In this document: positions 16,061 through 23,417 of the stretch, piece after piece
Numbering within the stretch: position 1 is the first letter of the stretch
How the letters are laid out: each line of letters begins with the position of its first letter
Origin: a virus
Direction: 5' to 3' (one strand)
DNA: 38,415 bases
Virus record (IMG/VR): IMGVR_UViG_3300033141_002898
Coordinates: 1-38,415 of that record
Program-made: the position numbers and the translations under genes
Notes under the pieces: model-generated
Seen by the model: only the letters and a program-made list of their open reading frames with translations
Databases searched by the model: none
What the model was told of the DNA's origin: nothing

Positions 16061-16224
16061 ATAAAGAAAAGGTTACAGGTATTTGTATTGAGGTTCCTAC
16101 TATTATGTATATGAAGTTTAAAAAGAAAGCTGCGTCGGAGGGTTTTTCTGTAAAGAGAGCAGTATGTAACCTTATGGAATTATATGTAAAGGGTGATCAA
16201 TTTTTTATTTCTACGGATGATTAA
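16021..16224 (+). CDS. Ribbon-helix-helix-like DNA-binding protein
   Basis: A 67-residue protein. The pattern TGICIEVPTIMYMKFKKKAA, a turn (SEGFSV), then a second helix KRAVCNLMELYV fits a CopG/Arc-type ribbon-helix-helix fold: one strand for DNA contact and two helices for dimerisation. AAGGT at ~16010-16014 provides the ribosome site. The gene overlaps the preceding one by 40 bases. A transcription regulator among late genes is uncommon; it could control this operon or a host gene. The fold call rests on pattern only. Confidence 0.6.
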   Translation: MAECARKKTVEFINKEKVTGICIEVPTIMYMKFKKKAASEGFSVKRAVCNLMELYVKGDQFFISTDD

Positions 16225-16227
16225 ATT

Positions 16228-16512
16228 GTGGAACAGATGCAGAGAGATCAACATCGTTATGATTTAGTAGAAAAGTATAGACATAATAAGGATGATAGAA
16301 AGTTTCCTCCTGTAAAGGAAAAGACAGTAACACAAGGAGATACTTATCCTACAGATTTAAAAACAGAGACAGATGAATATTCTACGAGTGAGATAGATAC
16401 AGTATGGTCAGATGATTCATATGAGAAAAGAGTATTTTATGATAAGAATATGTATACTAAATTTGCTGGGTTTGATACACTTGATGATTTTTTAGATTAT
16501 TATAGGTATTGA
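16228..16512 (+). CDS. Small acidic hypothetical protein
   Basis: A 94-residue, highly charged, Asp/Tyr-rich protein with GTG start three bases after the previous stop. The first two thirds look disordered (EKYRHNKDDRK, TDLKTETDEYSTSE), and the end is a short helix (FDTLDDFLDYYRY). No family was recognised. It is coupled tightly to neighbours on both sides. Confidence 0.5.
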   Translation: MEQMQRDQHRYDLVEKYRHNKDDRKFPPVKEKTVTQGDTYPTDLKTETDEYSTSEIDTVWSDDSYEKRVFYDKNMYTKFAGFDTLDDFLDYYRY

Positions 16513-16513
16513 T

Positions 16514-16849
16514 GTGGCTACATGTAAAGTATTTGGATATATTCGAGATGGTGAGGAGCTTCCGGTAGAAGGAGTTCTTGTTCAATTTATACCGGTTGCA
16601 TTACCTGCTATAAATGTTTCTTCAGGAGACATAATACAACCACGTGTGCTGTCTGCTGTTTCAAGTTCAACTGGATATTTTTATAAGGATTTAAGAATTA
16701 ATACAGATTTTACTGTTATTATAAAAGCTGCTGGCTTAAAAGAGACTATTAGAATACCGGATGCTAATGAGGTTAATTTGTTTGATTTAACATCTACATA
16801 TGTGAGTGGTGATCCTACACCTGAAGATACTAATGAGGATACTTGGTGA
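16514..16849 (+). CDS. Transthyretin/prealbumin-like beta-sandwich protein
   Basis: A 111-residue protein, GTG start. The pattern CKVFGYIRDGEELPVEGVLV at the start, a variable loop, SSSTGYFYKDLRINTDFTVII and a final strand fit the carboxypeptidase-regulatory/transthyretin-like fold often used in phage appendages. It carries one STG. The acidic C-terminal tail is probably disordered. It likely decorates or links tail parts; no direct evidence. Confidence 0.6.
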   Translation: MATCKVFGYIRDGEELPVEGVLVQFIPVALPAINVSSGDIIQPRVLSAVSSSTGYFYKDLRINTDFTVIIKAAGLKETIRIPDANEVNLFDLTSTYVSGDPTPEDTNEDTW

Positions 16850-17940
16850 TTATTGTGAGATGGGCTCATTTTGACAGATTACCAAATGTACTAAATGTAA
16901 TGAATCGATTTCATGTATTGGATCGTACTATAGATCGCAATCGTGTAAAGATGGCTGCGTCTGGATCTCCTTGTACATATTGGAGAAATACAGCGGTATC
17001 TTCTCTTATTAAAAGGCCTTCTAATGAATTACCTTGTTATTGTTGGGTTCCTCCTCAAGGATGTGATACTAGTGTAGCAGATCGTGCATCGCCTGATAGA
17101 GGACATTTCTTGTGTATGGGTACAGGTATTCTGGGGGGTGGATCTATATCTGGTATAGGAGATGATCTTCCTGCTGTTGGTGGCTATCAGAAATATGGTT
17201 ATGTAGAATTGACTATAAGTACGCCTTCAGAGTTTACTAGATCTTCAAATAATATTGTAATAAGCGGTAAACGTGGTAGTAAGTATGTTATAACTGGTGA
17301 TTCGACTGTAGAATCATTGACCACAGAACGTTATGAGTTATATAATTTCAAGGATGTGAATCACTTTTTAATTAATGAGGCAATTGATCCTGATCAAAAT
17401 AGAATAGAATATGAGTATACTACTGATGATTCTAATTGGGTACAATTAACATTATCTCCTTATACAGATAGTAAATTGGCTAATAAAAAAGCTGAGTTTA
17501 ATTTGCCAGAGGGTACTGAATATATACGATTTAGAATAACGTTGAGAAAACGTTATTCTAGATCACAATCTCCTCGGTGGAATTCTATTCGATTTAGATA
17601 TAGGATACATAAGACATTATATGAAATTGACTCTAGATTTAATATTCATGTTCCTGCTTTTTTAGCAGCAAGACAGGCACAGACTAAGGAAATTGAGCAA
17701 GGTGAATATGGTTGGAAAGTTAAATTTCCGTTGGATTGGTGGGTATTGCCAGAAGCTGATATACAAGATACTGATGTTATGATGTTTTTGCAAGGTTTGT
17801 ATGCAAATTATAGGTTTCAGATTCAGAATGTCAAGGAATATGTGTATGGTCAATATTTACAATTATTACATAAGGATTTCCGAACAGAGTTGATACGGGA
17901 TAAACATAGTTTATTAGGTATAATACATTTTTTGATTTAA
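16846..17940 (+). CDS. Structural protein, probably tail or baseplate
   Basis: A 364-residue protein. GTG 16846 overlaps the previous TGA and sits eight bases after GAGG. Residues ~55-95 are Cys-rich (PCYCWVPPQGCDTS, HFLCMGTGILGG), recalling a family of phage structural proteins with CxxC..C..GTG..GG zinc-like knuckles, but here most Cys pairs are reduced or rearranged. The middle is beta-sandwich like (EYEYTTDDSNWVQLTLSPY, TEYIRFRITLRKRYSRSQ) and the C-terminal part is mixed. The coding sequence contains a 12-bp perfect inverted repeat at 17532-17560. Confidence 0.6.
   Translation: MIIVRWAHFDRLPNVLNVMNRFHVLDRTIDRNRVKMAASGSPCTYWRNTAVSSLIKRPSNELPCYCWVPPQGCDTSVADRASPDRGHFLCMGTGILGGGSISGIGDDLPAVGGYQKYGYVELTISTPSEFTRSSNNIVISGKRGSKYVITGDSTVESLTTERYELYNFKDVNHFLINEAIDPDQNRIEYEYTTDDSNWVQLTLSPYTDSKLANKKAEFNLPEGTEYIRFRITLRKRYSRSQSPRWNSIRFRYRIHKTLYEIDSRFNIHVPAFLAARQAQTKEIEQGEYGWKVKFPLDWWVLPEADIQDTDVMMFLQGLYANYRFQIQNVKEYVYGQYLQLLHKDFRTELIRDKHSLLGIIHFLI
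17529..17563 (+). repeat. Strong intragenic inverted repeat
   Basis: A perfect 12-base stem (17532-17543 with 17549-17560) surrounds a five-base loop GAGAA. It extends to about 15 pairs with one G-T wobble. It lies within the coding region of the structural gene, in the segment encoding FRITLRKRYSR. It could form an mRNA hairpin or be a protein-binding palindrome; there is no U-run, so it is not a typical terminator. Confidence 0.7.
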
Positions 17941-17963
17941 ATTTTTGAAAGTGAGGTGTGATT

Positions 17964-18212
17964 ATGGATTTTATAGGAATTTCATCTATAGATGAATTGA
18001 TAAAAATAGCGAAGAAATTAACCACAAAGGAAAGAAATGCTCTGCCTGATTCTGCATTTGTTTTTCCGAAGGAACGTAAATATCCCATACATGATGAATC
18101 TCATGCTAGGTCTGCATTGCAGAGAGTATCTCAATTTGGAACACCAGAAGAGAAAGCTAAAGTAAGAGCAGCGGTTAAGCGTAAATATCCAAATATGAAA
18201 GTTGAAGATTAA
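17964..18212 (+). CDS. DUF6582-like small protein
   Basis: An 82-residue protein. ATG 17964 is preferred with GAGGTG five bases upstream. The core (LPDSAFVFPKERKYPIHDESHARSAL, then RVSQFGTPEEKAKVRAAVKRKYP) is the DUF6582 pattern, a small domain frequent in phages, often beside head-protease or capsid genes. Its first 21 residues (M-x-F-I-G-I-S-S-I-D-x-L) match the N-terminus of the unrelated protein at 6106, suggesting a shared targeting tag. Function is unknown. Confidence 0.75.
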   Translation: MDFIGISSIDELIKIAKKLTTKERNALPDSAFVFPKERKYPIHDESHARSALQRVSQFGTPEEKAKVRAAVKRKYPNMKVED

Positions 18213-18342
18213 GATTGCTGTTTTTATTAAGTGATTTTATGATTTAATAAAAGTGGTGACTTGACTTGGCTTAATATTTAATCTAAATATGTTATTATTT
18301 AGATTGTCAATAAAATTTTAATAATTAAGTAGGTGTTTTATT
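18213..18342 (+). promoter_or_regulatory. Intergenic region with two perfect inverted repeats
   Basis: A 130-base A+T-rich gap. One inverted repeat has 9-base arms at 18222-18230 and 18244-18252. A second has 10-base arms (AATCTAAATA) at 18280-18289 and 18296-18305 around a six-base centre. TTGACT at 18261-18266 with TAAATA at 18284-18289 (17-base spacer) is a weak promoter candidate that would overlap the second repeat's left arm. No U-run follows either repeat. An operator or RNA element is possible. Confidence 0.4.
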
Positions 18343-18963
18343 ATGGATAGATATCTTATTGAGAGTTTAGCTAAGAAATATGCTTATCAAGGCATGGATT
18401 TCAATAAAGTATTGAGTGTGTGGGCAGATAGTGGATTAGATATAAACGGAATCAGAGAGCAAGTATATTATGATATAGGTAGAAGAGTAACTGCTGATGA
18501 GGCTGCTGAATTATATAGGATAGGATCGAAAATGCTATATGATTATACGTATGATACTGCGGATTTTGAAGTTTCTTCTGGTAGGTCTGATCTTATACCA
18601 GAGCAAGTTAAGAGGCGACAAATGAAATTTAATCCAGCTAACAGGAAGTTGATGCATCGAGTTGGTCCTAATTTATACAGGGATAAGTATGCAAAACGCT
18701 ATTGGACTTTGAAGGAGCGTATGGGCGAGGATGGGCGTAAATCAATATATTTGGTAGCTATAGAAGAGCATTCGGATGGTATTAAAACTGCACAGGATAC
18801 TCAACAAAATGTACAACAAGGTCAACAGAATAATCAACAAACACAACAAAATACGCAAGGTACCTCACAGCAAAATGAGCAACAAGGAACGGATCCTAAT
18901 AAATTATTGCAGATTACACAAGAATATAATCCATGGGCAGAAGCTGGTACTGCAAATCAATAA
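18343..18963 (+). CDS. Hypothetical protein with Gln-rich tail
   Basis: A 206-residue protein. The N-terminal ~40 residues (KKYAYQGMDFNKVLSVWADSGLDI) loosely resemble the SFW module of other genes but need a gap and lack the SFW triplet. Residues ~75-145 are basic with a small beta segment (MHRVGPNLYRDKYAKRYWTL). Residues ~150-190 are a low-complexity Gln/Asn/Thr stretch, then a short tail. AGTAGGTG lies upstream. It may be a virion or scaffold protein; unproven. Confidence 0.6.
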   Translation: MDRYLIESLAKKYAYQGMDFNKVLSVWADSGLDINGIREQVYYDIGRRVTADEAAELYRIGSKMLYDYTYDTADFEVSSGRSDLIPEQVKRRQMKFNPANRKLMHRVGPNLYRDKYAKRYWTLKERMGEDGRKSIYLVAIEEHSDGIKTAQDTQQNVQQGQQNNQQTQQNTQGTSQQNEQQGTDPNKLLQITQEYNPWAEAGTANQ

Positions 18964-18979
18964 AATGTGTGATATTTAA

Positions 18980-19252
18980 GTGCGTGTAATTAATACTATT
19001 CCAATAGATACCTTTATTAAAAGGACAGCGAAGACAGAGATACTGTTAATGGGTATACTTGTTGATGCTGAGGATGGCACAACGGTTGTACCTGCTAATT
19101 GTCCTGCTAAGGGTAGAGAAGATAACTATGGTAAGGATGATAAAGATAGACCAGCATGTGTTTATAAAAATACTGTATGTCCATATTTTGAGCAATCTAT
19201 GTTTGCTCTTAATGATTTTACTAAGAGAATATTTTGTACATTTGAAAAATAA
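18980..19252 (+). CDS. Small Cys-containing hypothetical protein
   Basis: A 90-residue protein with GTG start. An N-terminal strand segment (AKTEILLMGILVDAEDGTTVV) is followed by four Cys spread over ~45 residues (NCPAK, ACVYK, VCPYF, FCTF), which could bind a metal. No family recognised. Being next to tail-completion and sheath genes suggests a neck or tail role. Confidence 0.5.
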   Translation: MRVINTIPIDTFIKRTAKTEILLMGILVDAEDGTTVVPANCPAKGREDNYGKDDKDRPACVYKNTVCPYFEQSMFALNDFTKRIFCTFEK

Positions 19253-19276
19253 TATTCCAAAGACAGGTATTGTATA

Positions 19277-19990
19277 TTGATAGGATTTAATGCACCATTC
19301 TTGCCAGAGAATCAAGTTACTGCTTTATATGATTTTAGTTTTTATAAAATACAGCAGCAAACTAAAACTATTCTTGTAGAAATGCTAAAGAATTTCTTTT
19401 GTTCAGCTAATACTATATATAAGTTACAGTTTCCAGATATTGTAGAGATCCAAAATAGTAAAGATTTAACGAAATTATTTATTAGTCGAGATTTTCCTTA
19501 TGAAGAGCGTAAGGTTCCAATAATAGTAGTATCTTTGAAGAGTGCTAAGGAAAATAAGATGTATATAGGAGCTGATAATTTTCTTACGTATATAGAGAGG
19601 AAGACATCTACTGGAAAGGTTGCTATACCTTTGTATCATGGGGCAGTAGATTTATCAATGTCTTTGATTATAGTAGCTAGATCATCAGATGAGCGTATGC
19701 ATCTTGCTGAATTATTAGGAATGTGCTTTACTCATTATTATAGATGGCAATATTTTTATACTACTGATGATGGTTATATGTTAAGTATTGTGCCGTCAAC
19801 TACACCAGTTGACTATGGTTCAGAAAGTGAAACGACAGATGTCTCATCGGATTCTTTATTATATATAACAGATTTGATTATAAATCCGTTTGTTGAGTAT
19901 ACTTTTACAGATCTTGAACATTTGCATTATTTGGAGGATTATAATGTTGATCCTGAAAGTGGTCCTATTGAAGTGTTCAATGATCCGTAG
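19277..19990 (+). CDS. Probable tail completion / terminator protein
   Basis: A 237-residue protein starting with TTG and no strong ribosome site. It directly precedes the sheath gene, where contractile-tail phages keep neck, connector and tail-terminator genes. The order strand (KVPIIVVSLKSAKENKMYIG), then IERKTSTGKVAIPLYHGAVDLSMSLIIVARSSDERMHLAELLG, then a helix and C-terminal strands fits the alpha/beta tail-terminator type fold. The assignment is from position and general pattern; a portal-proximal adaptor is an alternative. Confidence 0.55.
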   Translation: MIGFNAPFLPENQVTALYDFSFYKIQQQTKTILVEMLKNFFCSANTIYKLQFPDIVEIQNSKDLTKLFISRDFPYEERKVPIIVVSLKSAKENKMYIGADNFLTYIERKTSTGKVAIPLYHGAVDLSMSLIIVARSSDERMHLAELLGMCFTHYYRWQYFYTTDDGYMLSIVPSTTPVDYGSESETTDVSSDSLLYITDLIINPFVEYTFTDLEHLHYLEDYNVDPESGPIEVFNDP

Positions 19991-20072
19991 TTTCAATTTT
20001 TCTATTGTGTAGCCTTAAAATTTGTGTTCTATATATTAGTTTTTTCTATAGAATATTGTTAGGAGCTTTATT

Positions 20073-21464
20073 ATGGCTGGTTTGGGATATAGATTACCTG
20101 GTACAACTATTGAAGAAGTTACACAGCCTACGACTGTTAATGTATCTTCATCGCAGAGGATACCATGTTTTATAGGTATTGCAAGTGATTATATTAGGGT
20201 AAATTATGAGCGTGTTGTTAGAAGTTCAACTGGTTTGGTTGATGATTTAGCGTATACATCCAATGGTATTTATCAGGTAATTCAAGTAGGATCGCAAAGA
20301 GGATTAAACGATTATATAGAAGGTGTTCATTTTAATCTTACAAATGATCAAATTGTGTGGACATCAAGTGGTATTGTAACTCCAGGAGCTACTTATTTTG
20401 TATCGTATAAATATAATAGATTGTATGATCCAAATAATTTGACTAATCCTGAGTTGAATGATTATAGGTATAAAGAATTTACCAACTTTGAAGATGTGGT
20501 TGCGGATCTTGGAGAAGATATTCCTGATCATCCATTGGTTATGGTATGTAAAATAGCTCTTACTTTTTTCAATGTTCCTAGAGTAGCTACGGTTCAGATT
20601 AAGTCTGAAACTACTACTAATTATGCTAATGCGCTTGATTTGATTAAATATAGAGATATACAAACAGTAGTACCTTTGACGACTAGTGCTGCTGTGCGTA
20701 CTGCAACAATAGCACATGTTACTGAAAGAAGTTTACCCGATAATGGTAGATATAGAATGATGTGGGCAGGTGCTGAGGCAGGTACTCCTGTAGGAAGTGA
20801 AAGTGATCCTACATCCTTGAGGGGTATAGCTGCTAATATTAAGAATGAGCGTTGTGTCTTTGTAAATGCAACAAGAGCTAGGTATTATTATAATGATCCT
20901 GACACAGGAGAGGAGTTATCTACTACAGTAGATGGTTCTTTTATTGCTGCGGTTTTGGCAGCATATCGTGATTCTTTTGTATATCCAGCAACTACATTGT
21001 TAGGAAAGACTGTTCCTGGGATTGAGCTTTTTGATGAAGATTTTGATGACTATTATTCAGAGGAACAATTAACGTTGTGTGGTGGTAGTAGCTTGTTTAT
21101 AGTACAGTCTGTAGCAGGTGTAATGAAAGTTGTAGATGATTTAACTACAGATAATTCTACAGTCGAACGTAATAACATTAATATAATCACAGCGAAGGAT
21201 TATATTGCTAGAGATGTTGCTATTCAGATGGATAGAACATTTAAAGGTAGATTGATATTAGATTCAGGCGCGTATACGAATACTATTCGTAGTTATTTAG
21301 CTACTATGTTTGCTACTTATAGGAGAGCATCTATTATTGAGAGTGTGAAAACTATAACTGCTACTATTTCTCCATTGCGGAGAGATACTGTGGATATTTA
21401 TTATGGTTATACTGCCATTTATACACATAAATATACTGATGGTACTTATTCATTAGTAACTTAA
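20073..21464 (+). CDS. Tail sheath protein
   Basis: A 463-residue contractile sheath subunit. The N-terminus LPGTTIEEVTQPTTVNVSSSQRIPCFIGIA is typical of sheath domain I, and the variable insertion carries a single STG. The C-terminal half has LFIVQSVAGVMKVVDDLTTD, then INIITAKDYIARDVAIQMDRTFKGRLI and a final strand exchanged between subunits in known sheaths. It is shorter than T4 gp18 but within the usual range. TTAGGAGC is the ribosome site. It polymerises around the tube and contracts to drive penetration. Confidence 0.92.
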   Translation: MAGLGYRLPGTTIEEVTQPTTVNVSSSQRIPCFIGIASDYIRVNYERVVRSSTGLVDDLAYTSNGIYQVIQVGSQRGLNDYIEGVHFNLTNDQIVWTSSGIVTPGATYFVSYKYNRLYDPNNLTNPELNDYRYKEFTNFEDVVADLGEDIPDHPLVMVCKIALTFFNVPRVATVQIKSETTTNYANALDLIKYRDIQTVVPLTTSAAVRTATIAHVTERSLPDNGRYRMMWAGAEAGTPVGSESDPTSLRGIAANIKNERCVFVNATRARYYYNDPDTGEELSTTVDGSFIAAVLAAYRDSFVYPATTLLGKTVPGIELFDEDFDDYYSEEQLTLCGGSSLFIVQSVAGVMKVVDDLTTDNSTVERNNINIITAKDYIARDVAIQMDRTFKGRLILDSGAYTNTIRSYLATMFATYRRASIIESVKTITATISPLRRDTVDIYYGYTAIYTHKYTDGTYSLVT

Positions 21465-21485
21465 ATTGATTGGAGGATTTATACT

Positions 21486-22211
21486 ATGGCTGATGATAGT
21501 GTTTGTAAAGTACAGTCTAATAGATTATTGCCTTTACATATTTCTGAGGTTGAAGAACAGCAGCTTTCAGGTGGAGGTAAACCACATTCTGCGATTCAAT
21601 CTATCACAATGGGAATCCGGGTTGGGGCACAGAAATGGGCAATTGGTTATATAAAAAAGTTTTCTTTTTCTGCTAAAAGGAATGCTACACCTATCTATCA
21701 GATAGAACCTTATCCTGGTATTAAGGGAGATGATGAACAACCACCTGCTGGTATTAGTACTGATTTTACTACATTACCTGATGGATATACACATTTCTGT
21801 GAAAACACAGCATATTATCCTGGTGAGGCAGTAGAGGTTATTCCTGGTAAGATGGAACCTATGGAACTTACATTAGATAGGTATGCGGTATATACTGCTA
21901 ATCTACTGGCAGCAGTGATGCGTGCGACAGGAGGTGGGGTATATACTAATGCATCAGGACCTCCACATGTGCCTGTAGGAGATACAGATCCTATTTTGTA
22001 TGTAAATCTTTTACAACAGGTAAGACCATTTGATATTTATCAAGTATTTGTTTCTCCTCTTACTGGTGGAGTTTTGTGGGGTAGGAAATTTGGTGGATGT
22101 TGGTTTACTGAGATTAGTGAAGATGTGCCAGAGGCAAAAGAGAATATGGCTATTTTAGAAAATGGCAAGGTTCAGGCTACTTATATGAGGCCGTTGACTA
22201 CGTCTATATAA
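21486..22211 (+). CDS. Tail tube protein
   Basis: A 241-residue protein directly after the sheath, the standard tube position, with GGAGG upstream. The sequence has strands expected of a tube subunit (SITMGIRVGAQKWAIGYIKKFSFSAKR, MEPMELTLDRY, FDIYQVFVSP) and ends near ILENGKVQATYMRPL, resembling GKVQAT-type ends in other phage tube proteins. It forms the inner tail channel whose length is set by the tape measure. Confidence 0.85.
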   Translation: MADDSVCKVQSNRLLPLHISEVEEQQLSGGGKPHSAIQSITMGIRVGAQKWAIGYIKKFSFSAKRNATPIYQIEPYPGIKGDDEQPPAGISTDFTTLPDGYTHFCENTAYYPGEAVEVIPGKMEPMELTLDRYAVYTANLLAAVMRATGGGVYTNASGPPHVPVGDTDPILYVNLLQQVRPFDIYQVFVSPLTGGVLWGRKFGGCWFTEISEDVPEAKENMAILENGKVQATYMRPLTTSI

Positions 22212-22257
22212 TATTTTTTTGTTGTTTAAAAATTAAATAAAATAAAAGGAAAATTAA

Positions 22258-22935
22258 ATGAAACCTAGAATAATTAATCCTATGCCAGAGGCTATAGGAG
22301 AGCAAGTTATAGCCCCTGAAGATTTACCGCAAGTACAACCTAATCAGAAAAAGCAGGATATATCCGAGTCACAGGAATTATCTGGAAAGGATATGCAGAA
22401 AATACAAGAGCAGACGGACCAGATGATTGGTAAGGATATAGATGCAGAGATTCTAAATGAAAAAATCCGGCAAGATATAGATGAAATAAAAAGTAAAGGA
22501 AGTAAAGTTCCTGCTCCAACAAGTCCAAAAGATGTATTACTAAATCTGATTGCAAAAGGTGAATATAAAGAAGATAGAGAGATATTTGGACATACATGGA
22601 CGATGAAGGCTTTGAATCAACGTGATATGGTAATAATCTTTGGGGAGTTGCAAGATGATGTTACAACTACAGTAGGACAGTTATCTACTTTAGCTTTTTT
22701 ACAAGTTGTTTATTCTATTGAAGCTATGGATGGTATTTCGGTTTATGAGTGGTTTACACATCTTGTTAAACGTAGTGATTTTGATAGTATTGAAGAATAT
22801 AGAGCTGCGGTTAGGAGAGTTCTGAAGAGATATATATATGAAATGCCTCCAGAATTCATAAGACAGTTTGATGTTGCATACAATGAGATCGAAAGGAATA
22901 GGAATAAAGCATTTAGTGAATTAAAAAAAAATTAG
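22258..22935 (+). CDS. Tail assembly chaperone, zero-frame product
   Basis: A 225-residue G-type chaperone just upstream of the tape measure. The first ~95 residues are hydrophilic and Gln/Lys/Glu-rich. The core (~110-215) has the helical chaperone pattern (NQRDMVIIFGELQDDVTTTVGQLSTL, YIYEMPPEFIRQF). It ends ..SELKKN at TAG after a run of nine adenines. A fraction of ribosomes is expected to slip -1 there and continue to 23396, giving the longer GT-type protein as in lambda and Mu-like phages. The family is recognised from position and the frameshift layout. Confidence 0.85.
   Translation: MKPRIINPMPEAIGEQVIAPEDLPQVQPNQKKQDISESQELSGKDMQKIQEQTDQMIGKDIDAEILNEKIRQDIDEIKSKGSKVPAPTSPKDVLLNLIAKGEYKEDREIFGHTWTMKALNQRDMVIIFGELQDDVTTTVGQLSTLAFLQVVYSIEAMDGISVYEWFTHLVKRSDFDSIEEYRAAVRRVLKRYIYEMPPEFIRQFDVAYNEIERNRNKAFSELKKN
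22923..22931 (+). promoter_or_regulatory. -1 programmed frameshift site (A AAA AAA)
   Basis: Nine adenines cover zero-frame codons AAA AAA AAT before TAG 22933-22935. Slipping -1 on A AAA AAA moves reading into a frame open to 23396. The position, immediately before the tape measure, is where tailed phages use frameshifting to make two chaperones. No stem-loop or upstream Shine-Dalgarno stimulator was obvious. Confidence 0.8.
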
Positions 22936-23396
22936 AGAATCCGATTGAAAAGTGGCAAGAGTTATCGAATTTATTAGGTGATTCCTTTATTAAATACTAT
23001 GTTTGTGTATATAATAGGTGGAATCCATATTCGGATGAAGTTAAGAATATTCCAGATATTTACTGGATAATTGCTTTTAATTTCATACGAATGTTTAATA
23101 AACATGATTGGGACAACTTTTATTTACCTCAAGCAGAGTTAATTGGTCAATTAACTCATCCAGAAATATATACAGAATATTTGAAATATAAGAAGAAGAA
23201 GCAAAAAAAGGAAGAATTAAAAGATGGTGATTCTTATACTTCTGTAGCTCCAGATGGTACAATCATTGGAGGAGGTGTGTCAAATGCTCATTTTGATCCA
23301 ACAATTGGACTTGTAGATGAGAAGGGAAATCTTATATTTACTAAAGAGAAGTATAAAGATTTACTGGGTTTAGATGGTTTTGCTGTTACATATTAA
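22923..23396 (+). CDS. Tail assembly chaperone, -1 frameshift extension
   Basis: This frame is open from the A-run to TAA 23396 and encodes ~155 residues (KLENPIEKWQELSN.., KYYVCVYNRWNPYS.., then a Lys-rich helix KKKKQKKEE). It has no good start near its beginning: the first ATG, 23091, has no ribosome site and would miss ~50 coherent residues. It is therefore the T part of a G-T chaperone, giving a fusion of about 379 residues. T regions bind the tape measure while G coats it during tail assembly. It also ends 21 bases before the tape measure start. Confidence 0.8.
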   Translation, partial: KKKLENPIEKWQELSNLLGDSFIKYYVCVYNRWNPYSDEVKNIPDIYWIIAFNFIRMFNKHDWDNFYLPQAELIGQLTHPEIYTEYLKYKKKKQKKEELKDGDSYTSVAPDGTIIGGGVSNAHFDPTIGLVDEKGNLIFTKEKYKDLLGLDGFAVTY

Positions 23397-23417
23397 ATAA
23401 TATTTGAGGAAAAAGTT

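Noticed and set aside
23091-23396. Separate gene starting at ATG 23091
   Set aside because: The frame is open back to the A-run at 22923, there is no ribosome site at 23091, and position before the tape measure fits a frameshift extension.
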